A stretch of 64,000 nt of DNA from a bacterium (GTDB taxonomy: Bacteria; Myxococcota_A; Bradymonadia; Bradymonadales; Bradymonadaceae): assembly GCA_030427705.1 (NCBI GenBank), contig JAUIBR010000010.1:62001-126000 (forward strand). Reading direction: 5' to 3'. How positions within the stretch are numbered: position 1 is the first letter of the stretch; each line of letters opens with the position of its first letter. Of this stretch, positions 8,856 to 17,631 are shown one piece after another. The notes beneath the pieces are model-generated. The model saw only the letters and a list, made by a program, of their open reading frames with translations, was not told where the DNA came from and did not search any database. Both the position numbers and the translations under genes were made by a program.

Positions 8856-9299
8856 ATGAGCTTTCTAGACGCCTTCAACATCGTTCGTTACTTCGAAAAG
8901 AAGAAGTTCGCAGGGTTATCTCAAGAGGAAACCGAAGCGTTTTTGGACGCACTCGTGTTCGCGATGAACATCGACGGCGAGGCACATCCAGACGAGCTAA
9001 AGGCCCTGCAAGATGCTGCCGAGAAACTCAGCTGGCACGGCGAAGACCAGGTAGACGAACATATCCGAAATCTCGAGACGGAAGTCGAAGCCGCCGATGC
9101 TGCAAAGTACGTCTCCGACCGAATCAAAACGAATTGGTTACTCGACGACACCTACCAGGTGTGCGCTCGAATCGCGCAAGCCGACGGCGAGATCGTCGAG
9201 TCCGAAACCGAGTTCCTAGCCGCACTTGCCAAAGCGTTCGGATTCTCTGCCGACCATCAACGCGTCCTCATCGGCCAAATGCTAAATCTGGATAAATAG
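8856..9299 (+). CDS. TerB-family protein
   Basis: The product is 147 residues and all helical in appearance. It has two acidic loops typical of TerB domains: AMNIDGEAHPDELKAL (about residues 35-50) and AQADGEIVESETEFLAAL (about 107-124), each before a helix. TerB-like domains bind divalent metal and occur in tellurite-resistance and stress or envelope contexts; the role here cannot be read. I start at the ATG at 8856 (MSFLDAFNIVRYFEKKK) because the longer frame from 8802 adds an unstructured stretch with no ribosome site. It is divergent from the D8C lipoprotein gene. A heptamer array follows directly after its stop. Confidence 0.75.
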   Translation: MSFLDAFNIVRYFEKKKFAGLSQEETEAFLDALVFAMNIDGEAHPDELKALQDAAEKLSWHGEDQVDEHIRNLETEVEAADAAKYVSDRIKTNWLLDDTYQVCARIAQADGEIVESETEFLAALAKAFGFSADHQRVLIGQMLNLDK

Positions 9300-9402
9300 T
9301 TCTTGGTTTTCGGTTCTTGGTTCTTGGTTCTTGGCTCCCAAACCAATGACCAACAACCCAATAACCCATGACTAACAACCAAGAACCAACGACCAACGAC
9401 CA
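9300..9402. repeat. 7-bp-period repeat array with opposing arms
   Basis: The array begins on the base after the terB-like stop. The left arm is TTCTTGG, TTTTCGG, TTCTTGG x3. After CTCCC the right arm is the complementary type: AAACCAA, TGACCAA, CAACCCA, ATAACCC, ATGACTA, ACAACCA, AGAACCA, ACGACCA x2, and the next unit (ATGACCT) contains the start codon of the following hydrolase. The two arms are inverted to each other and could pair as a long hairpin. It fills the whole gap between the two genes. Confidence 0.85.
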
Positions 9403-10137
9403 ATGACCTATTTCGCAGATCATTCGATAATAACTCAACGCTATTTCTTCCCAATGGAAGTCCCGTTCGAGCCCGTCACATGGGTAGAAACACCTTCTAC
9501 GCGGCTTGCCTGTTACCATGTCAATAATGGGCATAGTAAGACGGTGTTGTACTTCCATGGTAACGGCGAAGTGGTCGCGGACTACGTGCCGGCGTTCGGT
9601 GATTTGTTTGACAAACTGGGCGCGAATATCTTCGTGGCCGAGTACCGTGGATACGGCATGTCCACTGGCGTTCCTCAGCTCGCCGCGATGTTCGAGGACC
9701 TCGCCGCCATTCAACAGGCCGCGGGGAATCCCGACGAGCTCGTGGTCTTTGGTCGCAGCATTGGTTCCATCTATGCCTGCGAGTTCGTAAACCAGTTTCC
9801 AAACACGGCGGGTCTGATCCTGGAGAGCGGAATCAACGACGTGTTGGAGCGGATTGTGTTGCGCGCTGACCCGCGCGAGTTAGGTACCGACATGGATACA
9901 CTGCGTGCGGAATTCAAGCAGCTGTTTGACCATGATGCGAAGCTCGCTGCTTACTCTGGACCAAGTCTGATTCTGCATGCCGAGCGCGACCATTTGGTGG
10001 GCATTGAGCACGCCGAGCGCAACGCCGCAGCTGCCCAAGACGCCACGTTCGTTCGCTTCCCGAACGGCGATCACAACACCATCTTCTACGCGAACCAGGC
10101 GGAATACATCCGAGCGCTGGGCGAATTCCTTTCTTAG
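9403..10137 (+). CDS. alpha/beta hydrolase
   Basis: The product has the alpha/beta-hydrolase order: oxyanion-hole FHGNGE (about residue 50), nucleophile elbow VFGRSIGS (Ser near 110), acid LILHAERDH (Asp near 192) and a late His in NGDHNTIF (near 224). There is no signal peptide, so it should be cytoplasmic; the substrate is unknown. The ATG at 9403 lies in the last heptamer of the upstream repeat. QRYFFPMEVPFEPV in the N-terminus looks like real family sequence, so the start is near here. The stop TAG overlaps the GTG start of a second hydrolase (TAGTG), so the two are translationally coupled. Confidence 0.85.
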   Translation: MTYFADHSIITQRYFFPMEVPFEPVTWVETPSTRLACYHVNNGHSKTVLYFHGNGEVVADYVPAFGDLFDKLGANIFVAEYRGYGMSTGVPQLAAMFEDLAAIQQAAGNPDELVVFGRSIGSIYACEFVNQFPNTAGLILESGINDVLERIVLRADPRELGTDMDTLRAEFKQLFDHDAKLAAYSGPSLILHAERDHLVGIEHAERNAAAAQDATFVRFPNGDHNTIFYANQAEYIRALGEFLS

Positions 10138-10955
10138 TGAAAGCCAAAGACGTCGCAATCTCAGGGGGCCGCATCGGGGCCATGTTCATGGTGTTCTACC
10201 TCCTGTACCTGGGCGCGCTATTTTCGTACCAACGAAACGTGCTCTTCCCGGCGTGGGGAGAGTTCGAAGGCGTCGAACGAAGTCAGATTGAAAACGGCGA
10301 ATGGTGGACAACCCCGACGGAAGACGGACCCGTCGAAGCGCTCTTCATCAAGGCAAAGGGCGCGTCCAAAGATAATCCCAGACCCGCAGTCGTCTTCGTG
10401 CACGGCAACGGCAATATCGTCGACAACTTCGTGCATCGCGCAGATTGGTATCGGGCGCAGGGCTACCACGTGTTGTTCCCGGAATACCGCGGCTACGGAC
10501 GCTCGGCCGGTGAGCCATCCGAAGAAGGCATCGTCGCCGACTCACTTGAGTTCTTGAAACGACTCAAGGCTCGGGACGACGTCGACACAAATGCCATCAT
10601 CTATCACGGCCACTCATTGGGCGGTGGAATCGTCGCGGGTATGGCCGCCAGTCAGAAGCCCAAAGCGTTGATCCTGGAGTCGACGTTCACGACCATCAAG
10701 GCCTTCGCGCCAACACTGTTAGCGCCGAGTTTCCTGGTCCGAGACCCCTTCGACACCGAGACCGTCCTCAAGACATTGAACGTCCCGGTGCTCGTCATTC
10801 ACGGCACCCAAGACGGCGTTGTTCCGCTCTTCCACGCAAAAGCCAATATCGAGGCGGCCAAGAACGTGAAGAGCCTCATCATTGAAGATGAGGCGCATGT
10901 GGTGAGCCAGTCTCAGGAGTATTGGACTGCGATTGAAGCTTTGATTGGGAACTAG
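10137..10955 (+). CDS. membrane-anchored alpha/beta hydrolase
   Basis: The product (272 residues) starts with a short basic segment and one membrane helix (AMFMVFYLLYLGALF), which should anchor it with the hydrolase domain outside the cytoplasm. The domain has FVHGNGN (oxyanion hole), GHSLGGGI (nucleophile Ser near 160), HGTQDGVVP (Asp near 222) and EDEAHVV (His near 250). It resembles the family of BEM46/YfhR-like hydrolases. The substrate is not known. It starts with GTG overlapping the upstream stop. The two hydrolases share the same fold and look like an old duplication, one soluble and one anchored. Confidence 0.85.
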   Translation: MKAKDVAISGGRIGAMFMVFYLLYLGALFSYQRNVLFPAWGEFEGVERSQIENGEWWTTPTEDGPVEALFIKAKGASKDNPRPAVVFVHGNGNIVDNFVHRADWYRAQGYHVLFPEYRGYGRSAGEPSEEGIVADSLEFLKRLKARDDVDTNAIIYHGHSLGGGIVAGMAASQKPKALILESTFTTIKAFAPTLLAPSFLVRDPFDTETVLKTLNVPVLVIHGTQDGVVPLFHAKANIEAAKNVKSLIIEDEAHVVSQSQEYWTAIEALIGN

Positions 10956-11026
10956 CAGGCTACTTCTTCGTGCTGGCTGCTTTGCGCGGGCTACTTCGTG
11001 CACACCAACCCGGCGAGGATCAGCGC

Positions 11027-11082
11027 GCGTGAAACAGCTCGCGTAGAACAGCTTGCGTGCAACAGCTCGCGTTTATCAGCTT
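11027..11082. repeat. four imperfect 14-bp tandem repeats
   Basis: Units are GCGTGAAACAGCTC, GCGTAGAACAGCTT, GCGTGCAACAGCTC and GCGTTTATCAGCTT. They fill the 3' gap between the hydrolase and the convergent di-heme gene, and the last unit contains the stop of that gene. The 14-bp period is shared with the GCGAAGCGACGCCA repeats at 12611 and 23539, but the sequence differs. Confidence 0.75.
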
Positions 11083-12442
11083 AAAGACTGTTCACAAAGG
11101 CTACGAGCGCCGCACGGTCTTGCGCACTCATGTCCATGAACGCAGCCCGCGAATTCGCGGCCTCGCCACCGTGCCAAAGAATGGCTTCCTCGACACCATC
11201 GGCCCGTCCATCGTGCATCAAGCGTTGGTGACCATTGATTTCCTGCAGGTGGCCAATGCCCCACAGTGGTGGCGTGCGCCACTCGCGTCCGTTCGCGTCG
11301 AAGTCAGGTCGGTGATCTGCCAGGCCTTCGCCCATATCGTGCAGAAGCAGGTCGGTGTATGGGCGGATGACGCGGCCGTTGAGCTCGCGCACAGGGTGAC
11401 CATCCGTAACAAATTGCTCGATGTGGCAACCACTGCAGTTCGCCTGACGGAACAACTGCTCGCCGCGTTGAACGTCAGAGTCATTGATGAAGCGCTGCGC
11501 CGGTGGGGCAAGCAACTGCGTGTAGGTCGTGACCTTCTGCAGCTGGTCTTCCCGCAGCTCGATGCCAAAGAAGTCGCTCTCTAAGCACTCGTCTTGAAGG
11601 TCGGTGCAGGGAGACTCAGGGAAGAGGTCTGAGGTCATGCCGAGGTCCCCGTGGAACGCGCCGGCGTTTTGGTGGCGAAGTGAAGGCTGATTGGACTTCC
11701 AACCAAAACGACCAAGCTCGAAGTCACCAAACTCCACGTTGAATGCGAAGTTCGCACGGCCCGAGATGCCGTCACCGTCGCGGTCTGCCGGGTCTTCCAG
11801 GGCTAGGATGTCCTGCTCTGGAATAGCCTCCAACAGGCCAAGTCCGACGTTCTGTTGGGCGAGCCGTGGTGAAACCATGACATTAAGTGACATGAGACCG
11901 TAGTTGAGGTCGACAAACTCGTAGGTCGGCTCGGCGAGCGTGAACGGTGTGCCGTCTGGGTACTCGCCGTGAATAAGATGTTCGGTTCGGATCACGCGAC
12001 CTTCGCCGCGTGTTGGATTGACGCCGTTTGGCTGGAACTGACCGCCGTAGAATGGGTCGGGGCCGCCGTCCGGTGCACTCAAGCGGAACAAGAGTCCATC
12101 TGTATCGGGATGTGCACGTCCATCGCTCTGATGGCAACCAGCGCACGAGATATCATTGAATAGCGGCCCAATCTCGTGAGGCTCCCATTCCAGGTCGAAG
12201 AGCGCCCGACCTTGAAGGAAGTCACGTTCCTGTTGCCGCGAGATTCCATCTACAGGAAAGGCGAATGCATCATCGCGTCCACCGCTGGAAACGACTGGAT
12301 CGTTGAAGTCCCCAAAATCGTCATCGAAGTTATTGAACGAGTCTCGGTCGTGGTCGAAATCATCATCATCGAAGAACCCATCGTTGGTAATGATACAACC
12401 CGAGAGCAGCAGCGGAGCGGCAAAAATGAGTGCGCGTTTCAT
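11081..12442 (-). CDS. di-heme oxidoreductase-family (DHOR) lipoprotein
   Basis: Exported c-type cytochrome. The start at 12442 gives a lipoprotein signal (MKRALIFAAPLLLSGC) and a 453-residue protein; the longer frame runs into repeat DNA. After an Asp/Phe-rich linker there are two heme-binding motifs, CAGCH at 100-104 and CSGCH at 336-340, and the family stretch GRFGWKSNQPSLRHQNAGAF near residue 245. DHOR proteins are related to di-heme peroxidases, and some act with imelysin-type metal uptake; no such partner is visible here. The ATG is preceded by AGGATTGACG as ribosome site. The C-terminus (MSAQDRAALVAFVNSL) is complete, so the gene is intact. Confidence 0.88.
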   Translation of the reverse strand: MKRALIFAAPLLLSGCIITNDGFFDDDDFDHDRDSFNNFDDDFGDFNDPVVSSGGRDDAFAFPVDGISRQQERDFLQGRALFDLEWEPHEIGPLFNDISCAGCHQSDGRAHPDTDGLLFRLSAPDGGPDPFYGGQFQPNGVNPTRGEGRVIRTEHLIHGEYPDGTPFTLAEPTYEFVDLNYGLMSLNVMVSPRLAQQNVGLGLLEAIPEQDILALEDPADRDGDGISGRANFAFNVEFGDFELGRFGWKSNQPSLRHQNAGAFHGDLGMTSDLFPESPCTDLQDECLESDFFGIELREDQLQKVTTYTQLLAPPAQRFINDSDVQRGEQLFRQANCSGCHIEQFVTDGHPVRELNGRVIRPYTDLLLHDMGEGLADHRPDFDANGREWRTPPLWGIGHLQEINGHQRLMHDGRADGVEEAILWHGGEAANSRAAFMDMSAQDRAALVAFVNSL

Positions 12443-12535
12443 CGTCAATCCTAATGTACGTTCATAACCAGCTGCCTTGTCTGTCGTAGACGCGCTCGGG
12501 TTTTGTGCATTCAAATTTTCTCGCGCTTTGCGCGC

Positions 12536-12660
12536 GGGGCTCGGCTTCGCCTCGGAGCTCGCTGCGCTCGGGGCTCGGCTTCGCCTCGGGGCCCGGCGGA
12601 GCAAATCCCAGCGAAGCGACCACAGCGAAGCGACGCCAGCGAAGCGACGCCAGCGAAGTC
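12536..12660. repeat. GC-rich repeat patch (20-bp direct repeat plus 14-bp units)
   Basis: GGGGCTCGGCTTCGCCTCGG occurs twice, at 12536-12555 and 12570-12589. From 12611 come GCGAAGCGACCACA, GCGAAGCGACGCCA twice and a partial unit, a 14-bp tandem array. The same 14-bp unit forms a larger patch at 23539-23706. The patch separates the di-heme gene from the next gene and has no convincing reading frame. Confidence 0.85.
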
Positions 12661-12705
12661 GTACAATTGGGAATTGGAAGACATCTTCACCTAGTTAAGA
12701 CAGCG

Positions 12706-13122
12706 ATGCCCCAACCAACAAAGATACCCAGCGATTTGGGCTGGCTGCTCAAAGCGAACCTCTTGCTCAGCTGCATCTATGCGCTCGCCCTTGCCTACTC
12801 CATCGTAAAAGGTCCCGACCTGTTTGACCTGGTGTTCTATGTCCTTGGCGAAGGCGTCGTCTTGTTTTTCTGTCTCGTGCAATGGCAGATCTACAAACGA
12901 CGCAAGCATTCACTATTGGTGGGACGAGTGTTTCACGCCTCGTTCTTCTTTCTGGGGGTCTCGGATATTGTTGTTGCATCGGTGATGGGCGAGTTCAATT
13001 CGGGCCACATAATCTTGGGGTTGATGGTCGCATTCAATGTCTTCGGGTTCCGAACGATGGGCGCCAGTTTTTCGAAGCGCTATCTGGTTCCAGAGACCGA
13101 TTACGAAGAGGTGTTCGACTAG
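12706..13122 (+). CDS. small multi-span membrane protein, unknown function
   Basis: I do not recognise a family. The ATG at 12706 gives 138 residues (start MPQPTKIPSDLGW); the longer open frame upstream is repeat DNA and should not be translated. About four hydrophobic helices can be seen: LLLSCIYALALAYSIV, LVFYVLGEGVVLFFCLV, ASFFFLGVSDIVVASVM and HIILGLMVAFNVFGF. A short acidic tail (ETDYEEVFD) follows. It precedes a second small membrane protein by 46 bases in the same direction, so they may be co-transcribed. Confidence 0.6.
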   Translation: MPQPTKIPSDLGWLLKANLLLSCIYALALAYSIVKGPDLFDLVFYVLGEGVVLFFCLVQWQIYKRRKHSLLVGRVFHASFFFLGVSDIVVASVMGEFNSGHIILGLMVAFNVFGFRTMGASFSKRYLVPETDYEEVFD

Positions 13123-13168
13123 CGGTTTTGGGGTTTCTGCTTTCCACGCGAGCGCGTAGGGTTGCCCC

Positions 13169-13630
13169 ATGTCGAACCCACCTTCAGCCCTGAACTTCCT
13201 GCGCTTCATCGCCATGGTTGCCCTCCTGCGATTGAGTTGGGTGAGTTATCTGGCGGTTCAGGTCTACCGTCGCGCTCCAGAGGAGATCTGGGACTATGTT
13301 ACGCCGTCGTGGATTGCGTGGGCGCTCATCCATTTGAGCCTCTTGGTCAGCAGCTTCTTTGTGACGCACCGCAAGGAATGGGCACGAAAACTCCTCATGT
13401 GGAGTGCGATCGTCGCGCTGATCTTCCTGTCGGTTGAGCTTACCTACTTCGAGTATTGGCCGGTCGAAGAAGGCAGTTTTGCCGAAAACATGAAGTTGGT
13501 TTTGCCAGATCTGGTCGTCGCGTGTGTCGGGGTCGTCTTCTATGGCTATGTTATGATCTTCGCCAATGGCGTAGGAATCCGAGCATATTGCGCCCCTACA
13601 CCCGACGAACCTACCGAATCCGAAGAATGA
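13169..13630 (+). CDS. small membrane protein, unknown function
   Basis: The 153-residue product has about four membrane helices (FIAMVALLRLSWVSYLAV, WIAWALIHLSLLVSSFFV, LLMWSAIVALIFLSVELTYF, LVVACVGVVFYGYVMIF) and a hydrophilic, Pro/Glu-rich tail. It is similar in size and topology to the preceding gene but no clear sequence match was seen. The ATG at 13169 is the most natural start. No family is recognised. It lies upstream of the GHKL operon, with a heptamer repeat in between, so I do not count it as part of that operon. Confidence 0.55.
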   Translation: MSNPPSALNFLRFIAMVALLRLSWVSYLAVQVYRRAPEEIWDYVTPSWIAWALIHLSLLVSSFFVTHRKEWARKLLMWSAIVALIFLSVELTYFEYWPVEEGSFAENMKLVLPDLVVACVGVVFYGYVMIFANGVGIRAYCAPTPDEPTESEE

Positions 13631-13657
13631 CGCGATCACATGGGGCGGTTGAGCCAG

Positions 13658-13688
13658 ACCAAGAACTAAAAACTAAAGACCAAGAACC
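13658..13688. repeat. heptamer repeat (ACCAAGA type) upstream of the GHKL operon
   Basis: Units ACCAAGA, ACTAAAA, ACTAAAG, ACCAAGA, ACC. This is the complement of the TTCTTGG unit at 6138 and 9300. Confidence 0.75.
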
Positions 13689-13746
13689 GGTCCCACTCAG
13701 CCCTGCGTTGTGATATCAAACTACAAAGACCGTACCCGGAGCGAAA

Positions 13747-14865
13747 TTGAGTGACGCCAACGAAATCTTGAATCGCAAGGTTGAGTATGCCGGCGAAGGC
13801 ATCTCTGTCCGGCGACTCGAAGAGGCCATCGGTAACGAACGGCAGCGGCAAAATCTGCAGATTACACATCTGGGGAACCTGCGCGGACGAAACGCGGAGC
13901 TTCAGGAACAGCTCACGAACGAGATGAAGCGCCTGCGCGACCTTTCCGACGAATTGCAGAAGAGTCGCGAAGGCGAAAAGAGCGCGTTGTCTTCGATGTT
14001 CTCCTGGCTTCCGTGGGTGAAATCTGAATCGGCGAGCCATCAGTCGATTGAAGAGTTGCTGCGGAATCAGTTTGAATTGAGCTCGATTCGACTGCGCGAG
14101 GCAGCCGACTTTGCCGACCGTCTGGAGGCGGCGAAAGTAGACCTCTATGACGAAATCGACAGGCTCAATAAGCGCATCATCCAATCGGCGACCAACGAAG
14201 AGATCGCAGCGGATTACGTGACGGAGCTTCGCGACCTTAAGGTCCAACTTGAGTTCGAGATCGCGCAGGTTGAACCAAGCTCAGCCAAAGAGCGCACGCT
14301 GATATCCCAAGTCGATACCACGCGCCGTCTGCTGGCCGAACACACAACCAAACTCAAGCTCTACAGCACCGGCGAAGAGCGTCTGGCGAAGCTGAAGCAC
14401 AACACGCGTCAATTGGCAGACACGATCGCGCACCTGCAGAGCGACATCACTCGCTACGTCACGGCGGCCAGTGAAAAGCTGGACCTCATTGCAGGTCAGA
14501 TTCAGGCGATTGGCGCGGCGGCGGATGCGGCGAACGTCGTGCTGGAACTCAAGCAATCGCTCGACGCGATGACCGAGAGCATCAACCACACAACCCGCTT
14601 TGTGGCCGAGACGCAGGTCTACTTCCGGGAAAATGTCGACACGATGATCGAAGACCTTGAGCTCTACGATGAAGAGACCGAGGCCGCATTGTCAGGAAAC
14701 CTCGTATTCAACGAGGTCATCGACGATCTGGACGTAGAGAAAGCGCTCGCCGGCGCGCTCGCTCGCGAGATCGATGCCCTTGAGGTGCCTCAAGAGCAGG
14801 CCGAACAAGAGCAAAAAGTCGTCTTGGAGTTTGAGCAACAAACTGTCGAACAGAAGAAGAGCTGA
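13747..14865 (+). CDS. coiled-coil protein, first gene of a GHKL-containing operon
   Basis: The product (372 residues) is almost entirely helical and charged, with long heptad-like stretches (GNERQRQNLQITHLGNLRGR and ELQEQLTNEMKRLRDLSDEL, about 37-80; then about 95-300). It has no signal peptide or membrane helix, so a cytoplasmic scaffold or filament-like protein is likely. It ends in an acidic tail (PQEQAEQEQKVVLEFEQQ). TTG at 13747 is the start, with CGGAG seven bases upstream. Three bases separate its stop from the next gene, so it is in one transcript with the two GHKL-like genes. No family is recognised; the link to the ATPases is inference from gene order. Confidence 0.7.
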   Translation: MSDANEILNRKVEYAGEGISVRRLEEAIGNERQRQNLQITHLGNLRGRNAELQEQLTNEMKRLRDLSDELQKSREGEKSALSSMFSWLPWVKSESASHQSIEELLRNQFELSSIRLREAADFADRLEAAKVDLYDEIDRLNKRIIQSATNEEIAADYVTELRDLKVQLEFEIAQVEPSSAKERTLISQVDTTRRLLAEHTTKLKLYSTGEERLAKLKHNTRQLADTIAHLQSDITRYVTAASEKLDLIAGQIQAIGAAADAANVVLELKQSLDAMTESINHTTRFVAETQVYFRENVDTMIEDLELYDEETEAALSGNLVFNEVIDDLDVEKALAGALAREIDALEVPQEQAEQEQKVVLEFEQQTVEQKKS

Positions 14866-14868
14866 ATC

Positions 14869-15879
14869 ATGGCAGAGTTCATGCGCGGCGCGACGGTCCC
14901 CTCAGTCACTTTGGATGACGATGAGGCCCGTGCGTACGCATCCCGAATGCCTCGAATCATGCGGGCATCCCGGCTCAATAGTCATTATCCAAATGCAAGC
15001 GGATTGGGCGGTCATATCGGGGTGATGAACCCCGACGTCCATCGTGGTTTGCACAAGGGGCTAGAGGTCGACGAACGCACGGGACTACCGACCTACAAAG
15101 CGTTCACGAAGGTGCAGTCGGATGCCGCGGTGGCTGCCAACCAACTCAACGTTTTGGGCTCTCGAGAAGTGCTAGAGCGCAAGGCAGCGCGCGACCCGGA
15201 GGGCATCTACGCCAAGCAGCTCGCGAAGTACGACTACTACTCGCAGTTGGTAAACGCCGACCAGATTCCCCTGGGGCACATGGAGGTCCGATATCGCAAG
15301 CGGGACAACGGTCGCGACTATTTCAACGTGTCACTCGACAAGCTTGATGTGTCGGGTGTGTTCGTGCGCTACGCGATCGACTGCTCGCAGGTCATCAGCA
15401 GCTCGGATCAGATTGCCAAGGTCGACGAGCGCGAGGTCGCGCAACACACGGATTCGTTCCGCTCGCTGATCTATCAATTCACGTCACTGGACGCCGAATT
15501 CACCCTGGTGAAGCTTGCTTCGATGGCCGGTCTGGATGTCGAGCGAGTGGTCAAAGGCACGGTTGGCCCCTTTTACTTCCCATTCACAAATACGCCGGAT
15601 GTCTTCGCCGAATTCGTCGAGAAACACGGATTCATCGCGACGTTTGGCCTGGATATGGCAGCCAACGACGTCACCGATGACCGCAACAATGACCCGCTGA
15701 CCTCATTCATCATGAAGACGGTCTCGGACGAAGTCGCTGAAGGATACGGCATCGCGCGGCAGCGAATCGGTTACAAGGTGTTCAAGGACCGCAAGTTCGT
15801 GTGTGCCCGTGCGGGTGTGAACGAGCTGCGTGAGATCATCAAAGGGCTTGGCTGCAACACCATCATCTACGGAGTCTAA
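14869..15879 (+). CDS. unknown protein of the GHKL operon
   Basis: I do not recognise this 336-residue protein. It is soluble, has no signal peptide and a mixed alpha/beta look. A middle region holds a regular strand-like stretch (MEVRYRKRDNGRDYFNVSLD, about 143-162), followed by FVRYAIDCSQVISSS and a C-terminal region with ARQRIGYKVFKDRKFVCARA. It starts 3 bases after the coiled-coil gene and its stop directly abuts the ATG of the GHKL ATPase, so the three are very likely co-translated. Start choice is firm because the gap is so small. Confidence 0.7.
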   Translation: MAEFMRGATVPSVTLDDDEARAYASRMPRIMRASRLNSHYPNASGLGGHIGVMNPDVHRGLHKGLEVDERTGLPTYKAFTKVQSDAAVAANQLNVLGSREVLERKAARDPEGIYAKQLAKYDYYSQLVNADQIPLGHMEVRYRKRDNGRDYFNVSLDKLDVSGVFVRYAIDCSQVISSSDQIAKVDEREVAQHTDSFRSLIYQFTSLDAEFTLVKLASMAGLDVERVVKGTVGPFYFPFTNTPDVFAEFVEKHGFIATFGLDMAANDVTDDRNNDPLTSFIMKTVSDEVAEGYGIARQRIGYKVFKDRKFVCARAGVNELREIIKGLGCNTIIYGV

Positions 15880-17631
15880 ATGAGCACGGATCTCGTCCGG
15901 ACCGCAGAAGATGCGGCAACAGACTCATTGTTTGAAAACCTCGTCACCCAGTTCGCCGACGCGCTCGATTGCTTTCGTGAGCTCGCCCAAAACGCAATGG
16001 ACGCGGGCAGTCCGCAGATCGAAGTTTGGTCGGAGTTCGAAGCTGGCGAAGGCCACGTCGGGACCATTGCGCTGCACGTCGACGACTTCGGCGACGGCAT
16101 GGACGAGAACATCATCGACAGCCAGCTGACCCGCTTGTTTGCTTCGGCAAAAGAGGGCGACCTCACCAAGATCGGCAAATTTGGTATCGGATTTGTGTCA
16201 GTCTTCGCGCTCAAACCCCAAGCCGTCTTGGTCCACACCGGTCGTGCTGGCGAATACTGGGAAGTCCTCTTTCACGAGGACCGCAGCTTCTCGAAAACCA
16301 AGATCGACAACCCGGTGGAGGGCACGCAAATCACGATCTTTGTGAAGGGCGATTCAAAGAAATACAACGACTTCGTGTTCGGCATCCCCAACACCCTGAA
16401 GCGATGGTGTGAACACTCAGAGACCGAAATCACGTTCGAGGACCGAACGCCCACAAGCGGCGGAAATAGCAGGATCGTCAAAATCAATAGCCCCTTCGAC
16501 GTGCAGGGCGAGCTGGCGGCGATGTTCGAGTACCCTGGCACCCAGATCGCCATGGCGTTCAATCCGTACCCTGAGTACGGCTTCTACAATCGCGGACTGA
16601 CACTCACCAAGACCACCGTGGCCGACAACGTTTTCAGTGCATCCCGCGCACAGCGGATGCAGCGAATCTCGGTCAAGATTAAGTCGCGCTACCTTGAGCA
16701 CACGTTGTCACGTGACACCATCGTCCGCGACGCCAACTACGCGAAAGCCATGCAGCTTATGGATCAGGCTCGCGATGGTCTTATCCAGAAGTTGGTCTCC
16801 GAGGTTGAAGAGCTTGCGCAGAAGCAGCAGTGGTCCATCGAAGAGATGAATCTCTACGCCCGTTTCTTGGAGTTCCTCGCGCTCGAGCGTGATATCGATC
16901 CGCAGCTGCTCTTCAATCGAAAGATCTTTCGCGCTCACCATGGTGGAGGCGTATCGCCCGAAGAACTCTGGGAAATCAAGAAGCGCGATGGCCGCATTCT
17001 GATTGCAGAGACCGGCAGTGACCTCACCCAATCACTGAAACGGCTCAATGTGCCCGTGGTGATGGGGAGGAGCGGGAAGGGCGTCCAGATGTGGGACAAC
17101 GAGGTCGAGTTTTCGCACCCGCTCGACGGCGTGTCGTTGCTGGTCGCGAGATATGTGACCAAGCGCGAGACCTCGACGTTCTGGGGCATGGTCAAATCGT
17201 GGTTCAAGGACGTGCATGGCGACGTGACCGCGGCCATCACATCACCGGACATGGTGTATCTGCCTGTGCAGGTCGCGAAAGAGACCGCTCCAAGTGAGAA
17301 AGCCCTGCTAGATGGTGCGCTGAAGTGTCTGAAATCAGCCGGGACCGACTACAAAGAGATGTCGGTCTTCGAACCGACCGCCGTCGACGCGCCGTTCTTT
17401 GTAATGGCGACGGAGCTAAATGAGTTGATGGCCCGCCCATCCTTGCATGCCGATACGTCGTCACTCGCGGTTGCGGTAAACCGGGAACATCCGCATTTTC
17501 AGCGCCTCTTAGAGCTACAGGAACGCAAGCCTCAGATGGCCTATTACTGTCTCGCGAAGTCTTTGCTGTTGCAGGAGGACCGAAACCTGCACTTCGACAT
17601 GGAGATTATCAAAGCGGCGAGGGGGACCTAG
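15880..17631 (+). CDS. GHKL (Hsp90-fold) ATPase
   Basis: The N-terminal 120 residues carry an intact Bergerat ATP site: N-box ELAQNAMDAG with Glu34, Asn38 and Asp41; G1 box DDFGDGMD (69-75); and G2 box GKFGIGFVSVF (99-109). The catalytic Glu34 is present, so ATP hydrolysis is likely. A transducer-like middle region follows (FVKGDSK, RDTIVRDANY) with an Hsp90-type order, then about 250 residues that I cannot assign. It is shorter than HtpG (583 residues) and differs in its C-terminus, so it is not the housekeeping chaperone. It abuts both neighbours without spacing. The closest known styles are MutL/MORC/Hsp90 ATPases, often found in defence or stress systems. Confidence 0.8.
   Translation: MSTDLVRTAEDAATDSLFENLVTQFADALDCFRELAQNAMDAGSPQIEVWSEFEAGEGHVGTIALHVDDFGDGMDENIIDSQLTRLFASAKEGDLTKIGKFGIGFVSVFALKPQAVLVHTGRAGEYWEVLFHEDRSFSKTKIDNPVEGTQITIFVKGDSKKYNDFVFGIPNTLKRWCEHSETEITFEDRTPTSGGNSRIVKINSPFDVQGELAAMFEYPGTQIAMAFNPYPEYGFYNRGLTLTKTTVADNVFSASRAQRMQRISVKIKSRYLEHTLSRDTIVRDANYAKAMQLMDQARDGLIQKLVSEVEELAQKQQWSIEEMNLYARFLEFLALERDIDPQLLFNRKIFRAHHGGGVSPEELWEIKKRDGRILIAETGSDLTQSLKRLNVPVVMGRSGKGVQMWDNEVEFSHPLDGVSLLVARYVTKRETSTFWGMVKSWFKDVHGDVTAAITSPDMVYLPVQVAKETAPSEKALLDGALKCLKSAGTDYKEMSVFEPTAVDAPFFVMATELNELMARPSLHADTSSLAVAVNREHPHFQRLLELQERKPQMAYYCLAKSLLLQEDRNLHFDMEIIKAARGT

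Noticed and set aside
11057..11584. Plus-strand frame of 175 codons
   Set aside because: It is the shadow of the di-heme gene on the other strand, which has heme motifs and a signal peptide.
12536..12660. CRISPR array
   Set aside because: Repeats are too short, without unique spacers, and there are no cas genes.
15880..17631. Housekeeping HtpG (Hsp90)
   Set aside because: The ATP site matches but the middle and C-terminal parts do not, and the tight operon with a coiled-coil and a pseudo-GHKL protein is not an htpG context.
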